In this document: positions 25,471 to 33,679 of the stretch, piece after piece | Layout of the letters: each line of letters begins with the position of its first letter | Numbering within the stretch: position 1 is the first letter of the stretch | Source of the DNA: Actinospica robiniae DSM 44927 | GTDB taxonomy: Bacteria > Actinomycetota > Actinomycetes > Streptomycetales > Catenulisporaceae | DNA: 64,000 nucleotides | Direction: 5' to 3' | Assembly: GCF_000504285.1 (NCBI RefSeq) | Contig: NZ_KI632511.1 | Span: 3,531,372 to 3,595,371 of the forward strand | Made by a program: the position numbers and the translations under genes | Notes under the pieces: generated by a model | What the model saw: only the letters and a program-made list of their open reading frames with translations | What the model was told of the DNA's origin: nothing | Database searches by the model: none

Positions 25471-25601
25471 GCCCGCGCCGCGGCGTGTGTACAGTGCGCA
25501 TGCGAGCGGACACGTACGGTGCAAGGATCGACGGGTGTCGTGATTCGGCAGCAGCCGGTCGGACGCGCTCTGCGCTCCGACAGCGAAGGAGGACGAGGAA
25601 C

Positions 25602-27269
25602 GTGACCGATAAACCAGGCCGCATCCCCGCGGCTCCGGCGGTCCTGGAGGACCCGTTCGTCAACCGCGGTGTCGCGTTCACCGAGGCCGAGCGCGGCCAG
25701 CTCGGGCTCACCGGCCGGCTGCCCTCGGGGGTGCTGACCCTCGAGGAGCAGGCGAAGCTGGCCTACCGGCAGTACCAGGCGCAGGGCAGCAACCTCGCGA
25801 AGAACGTCTACATGGAGCAGTTGCACGATCGCAACGAGGTCCTCTACTACAAAGTGCTCGGCGACCACCTGGCCGAGATGATGCCGATCGTCTACGACCC
25901 CACGGTCGGCGAGGCGATCGAGCAGTTCTCGCGCGAGTACCGGCGGCCGGGCGGGCTGTTCCTGTCGATCGACCGGCCCGACGACATCGAGCAGGCGTTC
26001 GGCACGCTCGAGCTCGGGCCGGACGACGTCGATCTGATCGTGTGCAGCGACGCGGAGGAGATCCTCGGCATCGGCGACTGGGGTGTCGGCGGCGTGGAGA
26101 TCGCCGTCGGGAAGCTGGCCGTGTACACGGCCGCCGCCGGCATCGATCCGCGCCGCGTGATCGCGGTCTCGCTCGACGTCGGCACCGACAACGAGACGCT
26201 GCTCAACGACCCGCTCTACCTCGGCAACCGGCACGCCCGCGTGCGCGGGAAGGACTACGACGCGTTCATCGAGAAGTACCTGCGGTCCACCTCGGCCGCG
26301 TTTCCGAAGGCGCTGCTGCACTTCGAGGACTTCGGTCCGGGCAACGCGCGGCGCATTCTGACCACCTACGGCGACCGGTACCGCATCTTCAACGACGACC
26401 TGCAGGGCACCGGCGCGATCACGCTCGCGGCCCTGTTCTCCGCGGTCAAGGCGAGCGGCGTGCGGATGCGGGATCAGCGGCTGGTGGTGTTCGGCGCGGG
26501 CACCGCCGGCGTGGGCATCGCCGACCAGATCCGCGACGCCATGGTGCGCGACGGCGCCACGCCGGAACAGGCCGCCTCGCAGGTGTGGCTGATCGACAAG
26601 CAGGGGCTGCTCACCAGCGACATGAAGGACCTGCGCGACTTCCAGCGCCCGTACGCGCGCAAGCCCGACGAGGTGCGCGGCTGGAAGGGCGCGGGCGAGA
26701 AGATCGAGCTGCTCGAGGCCGTGCGGAAGGTCAAGCCCACCGTTCTGCTCGGCACCTCCACGGTGCACGGCGCGTTCGACCGGAACGTCGTCGAGACGAT
26801 GAGCGCCGGGGTGGAGCGGCCGGTGATCTTCCCGATCTCCAACCCGACCTCGCAGATCGAGGCGATGCCCGCGGACGTCATCGCCTGGTCCCTCGGCAAG
26901 GCGCTGGTCGCCGTCGGCATCCCGGTCGAGCCGGTCGAGTACGACGGGGTCACCTACCGGATCGGGCAGGCGAACAACGCGCTCGTCTACCCCGGGCTGG
27001 GGCTGGGCACCATCGTGTCCGGCGCCTCCCGCGTGACGGCCGCGATGCTGCTGGCCGCGTCCGAGGCGGTGGCCGGCCAGGTCAACATGAGCAAGCCCGG
27101 TGCCCCCCTGGTGCCGCCGGTCGAGAACCTGCGGGCGTCCTCGGCGACGGTCGCGGTCGCGGTGGCCGAGGCCGCGGTGGCCGACGGCGTCGCCACGGTC
27201 GCGTCGGACGACTGGGTGCAGAGCGTGCACGACGCGATGTGGCAGCCGGTCTACCCGGAGAACGCGTAA
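25602..27269 (+). CDS. NAD-type malic enzyme
   Basis: 555 residues from a GTG preceded by AAGGAGG; an upstream in-frame reading adds 39 Arg-rich residues and is unlikely. Malic enzyme blocks: the N-terminal Tyr region YRQYQAQGSNLAKN, DVGTDNETLLNDPLYLGNRH, FEDFGPGNARRIL, FNDDLQGTGAITLAAL with the metal Asp pair, VVFGAGTAGVGIADQI for the cofactor, and FPISNPTSQIEA. It converts malate to pyruvate and CO2 with NAD(P) reduction; length and motifs fit the large SfcA/MaeA-like class. The SDR gene follows within 27 bases, so they may be co-transcribed. Confidence 0.93.
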   Translation: MTDKPGRIPAAPAVLEDPFVNRGVAFTEAERGQLGLTGRLPSGVLTLEEQAKLAYRQYQAQGSNLAKNVYMEQLHDRNEVLYYKVLGDHLAEMMPIVYDPTVGEAIEQFSREYRRPGGLFLSIDRPDDIEQAFGTLELGPDDVDLIVCSDAEEILGIGDWGVGGVEIAVGKLAVYTAAAGIDPRRVIAVSLDVGTDNETLLNDPLYLGNRHARVRGKDYDAFIEKYLRSTSAAFPKALLHFEDFGPGNARRILTTYGDRYRIFNDDLQGTGAITLAALFSAVKASGVRMRDQRLVVFGAGTAGVGIADQIRDAMVRDGATPEQAASQVWLIDKQGLLTSDMKDLRDFQRPYARKPDEVRGWKGAGEKIELLEAVRKVKPTVLLGTSTVHGAFDRNVVETMSAGVERPVIFPISNPTSQIEAMPADVIAWSLGKALVAVGIPVEPVEYDGVTYRIGQANNALVYPGLGLGTIVSGASRVTAAMLLAASEAVAGQVNMSKPGAPLVPPVENLRASSATVAVAVAEAAVADGVATVASDDWVQSVHDAMWQPVYPENA

Positions 27270-27296
27270 GGACGAGAAGTCTGGAGGCGGACGGAC

Positions 27297-28145
27297 ATGA
27301 AGCGCGTCTTGATCACCGGAGCGGGGACCGGGTTCGGATACGAAGCGGCGATGCGCTTGGCCGAGAAGGGTTTCGAGGTCATCGCGGCGGTCGAGATCTG
27401 GGGCCAGGTGCAGACGCTCAAGCGGCAGGCCGCCGAGCGGAAGGTCGACCTGCGGGTCGAGAAGCTGGACGTGACGAATCCCGGCGACCGCGCGAAGGCG
27501 CTCGGCTGGGACGTGGAGATCCTGGTGAACAACGCGGGCGTGGGCGAGGGGGGCTCGACCGTGGACGTCCCGGCGGAGAACGTCCGCCACCAGTTCGAGG
27601 TGAACGTGGTCGGACCGCTCGCGTTGACTCAGGGCATCGCCAAGCAGATGGTCAAGCGGGGCGAGGGGCGCATCGTCTGGGTCTCCTCGCGCGAGGGCCT
27701 GAACGTGAACCCGTTCACCGGCGTCTACTCCGCGTCCAAGCACGCGATCGAGGCCATCGCCGAGTCCATGGCCGACGAGCTGCAGGAGTTCGGCATCGAA
27801 GTCGCCACGGTCAACCCGGGCCCGTTCCTCACCGGGTTCAACGACCGCATGTTCCAGACCTGGGCCAGCTGGGAGGACGACGCGTCGGAGCGGCTGTTCG
27901 ACTACGCGAAGCTCGCCTTCCCGCGCGCGCAGTTCGACCCGGAGCCGGTCTATGCCACGCTGACGGCGGTCGCCGCCGGCGAGGTCGAGAGCTACCGGAA
28001 CCTGGAACCCAAGTCGATGCTCGAGGAGACCAAGAGCCTGATCATGGCGCCCTGGGACCGCAAGATCAGGGAGAACCTCGGCACTCGGCCGCCGAAGCTG
28101 CAGGCCTCGTTCGAGATGAAGCCCGAAACGCCGGTCGAGGAGTGA
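27297..28145 (+). CDS. Short-chain dehydrogenase/reductase
   Basis: 282 residues. The cofactor motif ITGAGTGFGYEAAMRLAEKG is at the N terminus, with NNAGVGEGG, the serine strand IVWVSSREG, the catalytic YSASKHAIEAIAES, and NPGPFLTGFNDRM. This is a classical SDR with Ser-Tyr-Lys all present. GGAGG lies ten bases before the ATG. It is 27 bases downstream of malic enzyme and probably in its operon. The substrate is unknown. A weak hairpin CGAACC-N6-GGTTCG follows at 28150-28167 and may end the transcript. Confidence 0.88.
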   Translation: MKRVLITGAGTGFGYEAAMRLAEKGFEVIAAVEIWGQVQTLKRQAAERKVDLRVEKLDVTNPGDRAKALGWDVEILVNNAGVGEGGSTVDVPAENVRHQFEVNVVGPLALTQGIAKQMVKRGEGRIVWVSSREGLNVNPFTGVYSASKHAIEAIAESMADELQEFGIEVATVNPGPFLTGFNDRMFQTWASWEDDASERLFDYAKLAFPRAQFDPEPVYATLTAVAAGEVESYRNLEPKSMLEETKSLIMAPWDRKIRENLGTRPPKLQASFEMKPETPVEE

Positions 28146-28205
28146 CCGGCGAACCGCGCAAGGTTCGTGCTCGTTTCCGTGCCAGTCGTTGATCGACCGG
28201 CCGCG

Positions 28206-28215
28206 CCTCTAGAGG
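28206..28215. promoter_or_regulatory. Palindrome CCTCTAGAGG upstream of gatZ
   Basis: A perfect 10-base palindrome centred on TCTAGA lies about 100 bases before the gatZ start, in the promoter gap of the amino-sugar operon. Its core TCTAGA is also the centre of DasR-type sites, but the flanks differ (CC-GG instead of GG-CC), so it is noted only as a candidate operator. Confidence 0.3.
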
Positions 28216-28311
28216 ATGAGACCACTCATCGGAGGCTTCCCCGGGCGGGCGCCGGGCGGCTCGTACCGCTCGCTGCCCGCCCGCGGGCGGAGAGAAGAAA
28301 CGAACTGATCC

Positions 28312-29655
28312 ATGGCGAACCATCTGCGCGAGACGATCCAACGGCACAAGGCCGGTGCGAACGCCGGCGTGTACTCGGTGTGCTCGGCGCACCCGCTGGT
28401 CCTGGAGGCGGCGATCCGCCAGACGCTGGCCGACGGCGGATATCTGCTCGTCGAGGCCACCTCGAACCAGGTCGACCAGTTCGGCGGGTACACCGGGCTG
28501 ACGCCCGCGGACTTCCGCGAACTGGTCCTGGGCATGGCCGACCGGCACGGGCTGCCGCGTTCGCGCGTGGTGCTGGGCGGGGATCACCTCGGCCCCAACC
28601 GCTGGCGCGACCGGCCGGCCGAGGAGGCGCTCGCGCTCGCCGAGGAACTGGTCGCCGCGTACGTCGCCGCGGGCTACACGAAGATCCACCTCGATTGCAG
28701 CATGTCGTGCGCCGGGGACCCCGAGCCCCCGGGCGACGAGGTCGTGGCGGCTCGCGCGGCCCGGCTGCTGCGCGTCGCCGAGGAGGCCGCCGCGCGCCTC
28801 GGCACCACCGACTCCCTCTCCTACGTCATCGGCACCGAGGTGCCGGTGCCCGGCGGCGCCCACGAGACGCTCGGCCGGCTCACCGCGACGCCCGCCTCCG
28901 CCGCCCGCCACACCCTCGCGTGCCACCGCGCCGCCTTCGCCGCCGTAGGCCTCGACCACGTCTGGCCGCGCGTCGCGGCCCTGGTCGTGCAGCCGGCGGT
29001 CGAGTTCGACCACCTCCAGGTCATCGACTACGAGCGCGTCGGCACACGCGAGCTCCGCACCGTCCTCGAAGACGAGCCGCACCTCGTCTTCGAGGCGCAT
29101 TCCACCGATTACCAGACCTCCGCGGCCCTGGCCGAGCTGGTCGAGGATCACTGGGCGATCCTCAAGGTCGGGCCGGGCCTCACCTTCGCGCTGCGCGAAG
29201 CGCTGTTCGCCCTCGCCCGGATCGAGGACGAACTGCTGCCCGCCGACCTGTGCTCGAACCTGGCGGAGGTGGTCGAGCAGGTGATGATCGCGCGCCCCGG
29301 GTACTGGGAGGGCTACTACCCCGGCACGGCGGCGGCTCAGCGGATCGGCCGCCGTTACAGCTACAGCGACCGGCTGCGCTACTACTGGCCGGACCCGGAG
29401 GTCGAAGCCGCCGTGGCGCGTCTCATGGCGAACCTCTCCGCGCTCGAGATTCCGCTGCCGCTGGTGAGCCAGTACCTGCCCGAGCAGTTCGTGCGCGTGC
29501 GCGAGGGGAAACTCGCCGCGACGCCGCACGAACTGGCCGTCGACAAGGTGCGCGACGTCCTCCGCGGCTACGCGTTGGCGGCGGGCGGCGCCTGCGGCGA
29601 AGCTTCTATCGAACAGACCATTGAGACCAACGCGGGGGAAGTCGTCCATGTCTGA
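28312..29655 (+). CDS. gatZ: D-tagatose-1,6-bisphosphate aldolase subunit GatZ/KbaZ-like
   Basis: 447 residues matching the GatZ/KbaZ family: AGANAGVYSVCSAHPLVLEA, LLVEATSNQVDQFGGYTGL, VVLGGDHLGPNRW, KIHLDCSMSCAGD, and FEAHSTDYQTSAALAELVEDH further on. In enterobacteria this is the non-catalytic partner that stabilises the class II aldolase GatY/KbaY. No GatY gene is visible here, so in this organism it may work alone, with a distant partner, or as an isomerase/epimerase. It begins the gatZ-agaS-kinase operon with only a weak ribosome site (AGAAGAAAC). Catabolism of galactosamine or galactitol-type sugars is the likely context. Confidence 0.88.
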   Translation: MANHLRETIQRHKAGANAGVYSVCSAHPLVLEAAIRQTLADGGYLLVEATSNQVDQFGGYTGLTPADFRELVLGMADRHGLPRSRVVLGGDHLGPNRWRDRPAEEALALAEELVAAYVAAGYTKIHLDCSMSCAGDPEPPGDEVVAARAARLLRVAEEAAARLGTTDSLSYVIGTEVPVPGGAHETLGRLTATPASAARHTLACHRAAFAAVGLDHVWPRVAALVVQPAVEFDHLQVIDYERVGTRELRTVLEDEPHLVFEAHSTDYQTSAALAELVEDHWAILKVGPGLTFALREALFALARIEDELLPADLCSNLAEVVEQVMIARPGYWEGYYPGTAAAQRIGRRYSYSDRLRYYWPDPEVEAAVARLMANLSALEIPLPLVSQYLPEQFVRVREGKLAATPHELAVDKVRDVLRGYALAAGGACGEASIEQTIETNAGEVVHV

Positions 29656-30832
29656 CACAGCATCGCTCAAGGCCCTGATTTCCGAGACGGCCACGTACCG
29701 GGAGATCTTGCAGCAGCCTGATGTCTGGCGCGAGGCCGCACAGACCATCCGGAAGAGCCGGGCCGCGCTCGACGCCTTCCTGGCGCCGTCGCTCGCTCGG
29801 GAGAACCTTCGCATCGTCCTTACGGGCGCGGGGACTTCCGCGTTCATCGGGCAGATCGCCGCGCCCTCGCTCGGCTCGCGGCTCAGCCGCCGGGTCGAGG
29901 CGGTCGCCACCACGGATCTGGTCTCGCACCCCGAGGCCCACCTGCCGCAGGACGTGCCGACGCTGTTGGTCTCCTTCGCCCGGTCCGGCGACTCGCCGGA
30001 GAGCAAGGCGGCCACCGACCTCGCCGACCAGCTGCTGGGCGAGGTCCGCCACCTGATCATCACCTGCAACGCCGACGGCGCTCTGAACCGGGCCCACGAG
30101 CCCCGTGAGGACTCCTTCGTCCTGCTCATGCCGGAGCGGTCGAACGACACCGGCTTCGCCATGACCTCCAGCTTCACCTCGATGCTGCTGGCGGTGCTGC
30201 TCGCCCTCGGCGGCGACGACGAATCCGCGGTCGACGCGCTCGCCGCCGCGGCCGAGGCTCTGCTCGAACAGCAGGATTCGATCGCCCGGCTCGCTGCCAC
30301 CGTCCCGCAGCGCGTGGTCTTCCTCGGCGGTGGCCCGTTGACCGGGCTGGCCCGCGAATCGGCGCTCAAGATGCTCGAGCTGACCGCCGGTCAGGTAGTC
30401 GCCTATCACGACTCGTCTCTGGGCTTCCGGCACGGGCCCAAGGCCGTGCTCGACGCGCACTCCCTCGCCGTCGTCTACGAGTCCGCCGGCTCCTACAGCC
30501 GCGCCTACGACGACGACATCGTGCAGGAGCTGCGCGCCTCAGTCGGGCAGGACAGGGTCCTGACTGTCTCGGCCGGCCGGGCCGACGCCCGGGTGACCGC
30601 CGAGTCGCACTGGACCCTGCCCGGCCTCGCAGAGGTCAACGACGATGCGCTCCACGCGGTCGCGTTCGTCGTCTTCGCGCAGTTCTTCGCCCTCTGCTGT
30701 TCGGCCGCGCTCCAGCTGACCCCGGACAACCCGTTCCCGAACGGAGACGTGAACCGGGTCGTCAAGGGCGTGATCATCCACTCGTTGAACAATGCGGCGA
30801 GTCCCGTAGCCGCCTTGGACGGCCGTCGATGA
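29648..30832 (+). CDS. agaS: AgaS-like sugar-phosphate isomerase/deaminase (SIS domains)
   Basis: 394 residues. Two SIS domains: the first has IVLTGAGTSAFIGQIAAPSL and LLVSFARSGDSPESKAA, the second VVFLGGGPLTGLARESALKM, LELTAGQVVAYHDSSLGFRHGPK split over two short helices. AgaS enzymes convert galactosamine-6-phosphate to tagatose-6-phosphate and ammonia. The start at 29648 overlaps the gatZ end by eight bases and has a GGGGGAA site eight bases upstream; the longer frame adds nine residues. Its neighbours (GatZ, a sugar kinase, a DeoR regulator) support an amino-sugar role over glutamine:fructose-6-P aminotransferase. Confidence 0.9.
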   Translation: MSDTASLKALISETATYREILQQPDVWREAAQTIRKSRAALDAFLAPSLARENLRIVLTGAGTSAFIGQIAAPSLGSRLSRRVEAVATTDLVSHPEAHLPQDVPTLLVSFARSGDSPESKAATDLADQLLGEVRHLIITCNADGALNRAHEPREDSFVLLMPERSNDTGFAMTSSFTSMLLAVLLALGGDDESAVDALAAAAEALLEQQDSIARLAATVPQRVVFLGGGPLTGLARESALKMLELTAGQVVAYHDSSLGFRHGPKAVLDAHSLAVVYESAGSYSRAYDDDIVQELRASVGQDRVLTVSAGRADARVTAESHWTLPGLAEVNDDALHAVAFVVFAQFFALCCSAALQLTPDNPFPNGDVNRVVKGVIIHSLNNAASPVAALDGRR

Positions 30833-31791
30833 CCGGCGGCTACTTCCTGGGCGTCGACGGCGGCGGCTCGAAGACCGCGTACGTGGTGCTCGACGGCGAC
30901 GGCCGGACCGTCGCCGAGATGGCCGGTCCGAGCTGCTACTACTTCGCCGCGGGGATCGAACTGCTCGAGCGGGTGCTGTCCGCCGGCCTCGCGGGGGTCA
31001 CCGCCGCGGCCGGCATCACTCCGGCCGAGCTCGACCACGCGTTCTTCGGCCTGCCGGGCTTCGGCGAGATCAGCGCCGACATGCCGCTGGTGCGCGAGAT
31101 CGTGCGCCGCCTGCTGGGGCACGACCGCTTCACCGTGGACAACGACATGGTGGGCGGATGGGCCGGGGCGTTCGCCGGTCAGGACGGGATCAACGTCGTC
31201 GCCGGCACCGGGTCGATCGCTTACGGCGAGCGGCGCGGCGTGGCGCATCGGGCCGGCGGCTGGAGCGAACTGTTCGGAGACGAAGGCTCCGCCTACTGGG
31301 TCGCCGTTCAGGGCCTGAACGCGTTCAGCCGGATGAGCGACGGACGTACACCCCGCGGGCCGCTGCACGCCCTGATCGCCGCCAAGGTCGGGATCACCAG
31401 CGACCTCGACCTGGTCGGCACGGTCGTGGACCGCTGGGCTGGTCAGCGGGCCGTGGTCGCGCGTCTCTCGGTGACCGTGGTGGAGGCGGCGGACGCCGGC
31501 GACGCGGCAGCCCTGGCGATCCTGGAGCGCGCCGGTGTCGAACTGGTCGAGCTGATCTCGGCCTGTCGCAGCAGCCTCGGCTACCGCGAGGGCGAGCCGG
31601 TGGCCGTGTCCTACTCCGGTGGAATGTTCTCCGCTCCGGCCTTCCGCGCCGCCTTCACCCGGGCCCTGCAGGCCGCCGGACCCGAATTCGAACTGCGCAC
31701 GCCGATCCACGGCCCGGCCGTGGGTTCAGCGCTGTGCGCGATGAAGGCGCACGGCGCCGCGCTTCCACCGCTCCCCGCGCCGGGGGCCTGA
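30829..31791 (+). CDS. BadF/NagK-type amino-sugar kinase
   Basis: 320 residues. The ATPase phosphate-1 loop is FLGVDGGGSKTAYVVLDGDG, then NDMVGGWAGAF, the phosphate-2 region INVVAGTGSIAYG, AGGWSELFGDEGSAYW and the adenosine loop VSYSGGMF. This is the BadF/BadG-like ATPase family that includes N-acetylglucosamine kinase. It overlaps agaS by four bases (ATGA), so the three genes are one coupled operon. The likely substrate is a galactosamine or N-acetylgalactosamine derivative arriving unphosphorylated, since no PTS genes are present. A long hairpin follows 27 bases after the stop. Confidence 0.88.
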   Translation: MTGGYFLGVDGGGSKTAYVVLDGDGRTVAEMAGPSCYYFAAGIELLERVLSAGLAGVTAAAGITPAELDHAFFGLPGFGEISADMPLVREIVRRLLGHDRFTVDNDMVGGWAGAFAGQDGINVVAGTGSIAYGERRGVAHRAGGWSELFGDEGSAYWVAVQGLNAFSRMSDGRTPRGPLHALIAAKVGITSDLDLVGTVVDRWAGQRAVVARLSVTVVEAADAGDAAALAILERAGVELVELISACRSSLGYREGEPVAVSYSGGMFSAPAFRAAFTRALQAAGPEFELRTPIHGPAVGSALCAMKAHGAALPPLPAPGA

Positions 31792-31818
31792 CCCGCCTCA
31801 GGCAGCCCCGACCTCCCA

Positions 31819-31882
31819 CGTAAAACGCCCCATCCGACGCGCCGACCGTTTCCAGAGGGCGCGTACGGATGGGGCGTTTACG
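31819..31882 (+). terminator. Very long, nearly perfect hairpin after the gatZ operon
   Basis: The outer arms CGTAAAACGCCCCATCCG and CGGATGGGGCGTTTACG pair with a single bulged A. Directly inside, ACGCGCC pairs with GGCGCGT, leaving a 14-base loop. The whole stem is about 24 base pairs. It stands 27 bases after the kinase stop and 47 before the DeoR start, so a terminator is likeliest; an operator or attenuator for the DeoR gene is possible. Confidence 0.75.
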
Positions 31883-31929
31883 CTGGAGGAAGCAGCAGGA
31901 CCCGGGCCCGAGCGAAGGGAGCGGCAGGC

Positions 31930-32748
31930 GTGCAGCCACTCCACACGCACACGACGCCGCGCATCGCCGGCCGCAAGCGCGTCGAGCGGATGCGCAAGCT
32001 GCTCGCGCTGCTGGCCGACCGCGCCCAGCAGGCCCCGCTGACGCTGGACGAGCTCGTCGCCGAACTGGGCGTGTCCAAGGCCACGCTGCGGCGCGACCTG
32101 GTGGTTCTCGAGGACGAGCGGCTCGTCGTGCGCACGCACGGGGGCGTGCGGGCCGGAGAGGGCGGGAGCGTGCAGATCCCGGTTCGGCTGCGCTCCGCTC
32201 AGACGAGCGAGACCAAGCAGGCGATCGCCCGAGCCGCCGCGCGGCTGATCCCGGCCGGGGAGCCGCACACCGTGGCCGTCTGCGGCGGCACGACCACAGC
32301 CGAGGTGATCCGGGCCCTGCGCCACCGCACCGGGCTCACCGTCATCACCAACGCGCTACCGCTCGCCGTGGAGGCGTGCACCTGGTCGAAGGTCCGAGTG
32401 ATCATCACCGGCGGGCTCGTGCGCTCCCACTCGCTGCAGGCGGTCGGCCCGCTCTCCCAAGGCACGTTCAACCTCTTCACCCTGGCCACAGCGGTGCTCG
32501 GCGCCGACGGCGTGAGCGCGGAACACGGGGTGACGACGCACGACGAGGCCGAGGCGCGGGCCACGGCGGCCATGATCGCGCGAGCGAACCGGGTGATCGT
32601 CGTCGCGGACGGCACGAAGATCGGGAAGGCCACTTCCGCGGCCGTCGCCGAACTGACCCAGGTGGACGACCTCGTCACCGACGCGAACGCCGACGCCGCG
32701 GAGCTTGATCGCATCCGCGGCGCCGGCGTGAACGTGCATCTCGCGTAG
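31930..32748 (+). CDS. DeoR-family transcriptional regulator (AgaR-like)
   Basis: 272 residues from a GTG. The N-terminal helix-turn-helix is LTLDELVAELGVSKATLRRD, with the DeoR signature VRTHGG. The C-terminal sugar-phosphate sensor domain has VAVCGGTTTAEVIRALR, LTVITNALPLAVEA and VLGADGVSAEHGVTTHDEAE. It is likely a repressor released by a phosphorylated intermediate of the gatZ-agaS pathway. It shares clear similarity with the second DeoR gene at 38808. It lies downstream of the operon it probably controls, behind the long hairpin. GAAGGGAG is found 8-15 bases upstream. Confidence 0.9.
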   Translation: MQPLHTHTTPRIAGRKRVERMRKLLALLADRAQQAPLTLDELVAELGVSKATLRRDLVVLEDERLVVRTHGGVRAGEGGSVQIPVRLRSAQTSETKQAIARAAARLIPAGEPHTVAVCGGTTTAEVIRALRHRTGLTVITNALPLAVEACTWSKVRVIITGGLVRSHSLQAVGPLSQGTFNLFTLATAVLGADGVSAEHGVTTHDEAEARATAAMIARANRVIVVADGTKIGKATSAAVAELTQVDDLVTDANADAAELDRIRGAGVNVHLA

Positions 32749-32791
32749 GGCCCGTCCGGATACGGCCCGGCCCGGCCCAGAGCTCCGTGAG

Positions 32792-33472
32792 CTAAGAAGC
32801 GGTCACGGTGAAGTGGACGTTGCACCACCCGGACGGGTCGGTCGAGAAGGTGTAGTCGGTGCCGGGCTTCGTCTTCTCGGTCGGGTAGGCCCCACCCTTC
32901 GCGTTCCCGCCCCGGTAGGTGGCGGGAACGGTGAACGTCGCCGTCGCCTGGGTCGAGCCGGTCCGCGGGGTGAAGGGCACGTTGGCGCCGCCGCCGCCGT
33001 TGGTGCCGAGCCAGCTTCCGGGGCCGAGGAAGGAGACGCTGGCGGCGGCCATCTTCGGCAGCCCCTCGGCCGGATCAACCCGGGCGCACCCCTTGATGGT
33101 GAGGTGCACGACCGCTCCCACCGGTGCCGCCGCCGGGCAGACGGTGATCGACGAACCCGCGAGATACCCCTTTGCGGTCGCGCACCCGGTGCCCGTGGAC
33201 GAGACGGTCGCCGCGGGCGAGACCGTGGTCGCCGCGGGCGAGACCGTGGTCGCCGCGGGCGAGACGCTCGCCGCAGACGAGACGGTCGCCGCGGGCGAAG
33301 CCGTCACGCCGGTCGACGGGCTCGAAGCCGGCGAGGTGTGGCCCGTCCCGAGGGCGGCCGGCGTGGTCTGGGCACTGCTGCAGGCCGCCGCGCTCACGAG
33401 TGCGGCCGCCGAAAGCGCGCAGACGGCGACGACGCGGTGGGACCGGGAACGAGGGGTGCGTGTACTGAACAT
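32792..33472 (-). CDS. Secreted lipoprotein with Ala/Thr/Ser-Pro repeats
   Basis: 226 residues. Signal peptide with lipobox LVSAAACSS (Cys ~29), then a low-complexity spacer of repeated TVSPAAT units (~55-90), then a compact domain with two Cys pairs (GCATAKGYLAGSSITVCP and IKGCARVDPAEG) and a C-terminal GTDYTFSTDPSGWCNVHF. It should be anchored to the outer membrane face, with the spacer crossing the wall. GGGGAG sits eight bases before the ATG at 33472; a longer frame adds 24 residues without signal character. No function is recognised. It is convergent with the DeoR gene. Confidence 0.8.
   Translation of the reverse strand: MFSTRTPRSRSHRVVAVCALSAAALVSAAACSSAQTTPAALGTGHTSPASSPSTGVTASPAATVSSAASVSPAATTVSPAATTVSPAATVSSTGTGCATAKGYLAGSSITVCPAAAPVGAVVHLTIKGCARVDPAEGLPKMAAASVSFLGPGSWLGTNGGGGANVPFTPRTGSTQATATFTVPATYRGGNAKGGAYPTEKTKPGTDYTFSTDPSGWCNVHFTVTAS
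33201..33296. repeat. 18/21-base tandem repeat inside the lipoprotein gene
   Basis: Five units begin GAGAC: 18, 21, 21, 18 and 18 bases, differing mainly by a GTC insertion and a few substitutions. They encode the (T)VSPAAT spacer. Copy number is likely to vary between strains. Confidence 0.8.
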
Positions 33473-33614
33473 GATCGAGATCTCCCCAACCTCTGATTGT
33501 GTCTTTCCCAGAGCGCTGTGGTGCATCGCACCGTACGCGCTCACAGCCAGAGACGAGACTGGTGGGAAACGGTTGAAGAAATCTGCCCACTAATTTTCAT
33601 TCGGGTACAGCACG

Positions 33615-33645
33615 GGCTGCGGACCGGCGTAACCGGTCCGCAGCC
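33615..33645 (-). terminator. Terminator after the ABC transporter/GH4 operon
   Basis: GGCTGCGGACCGG pairs perfectly over 13 bases with CCGGTCCGCAGCC around the loop CGTAA. It lies 35 bases downstream of the GH4 stop codon on the minus strand. Confidence 0.85.
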
Positions 33646-33679
33646 TGGGCGGGAAGATCTCCGCCGAGCTCTCGACCCG

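Noticed and set aside
24786-27743. 985-codon minus-strand open frame
   Set aside because: Antisense to ADH, malic enzyme and SDR; typical high-GC shadow.
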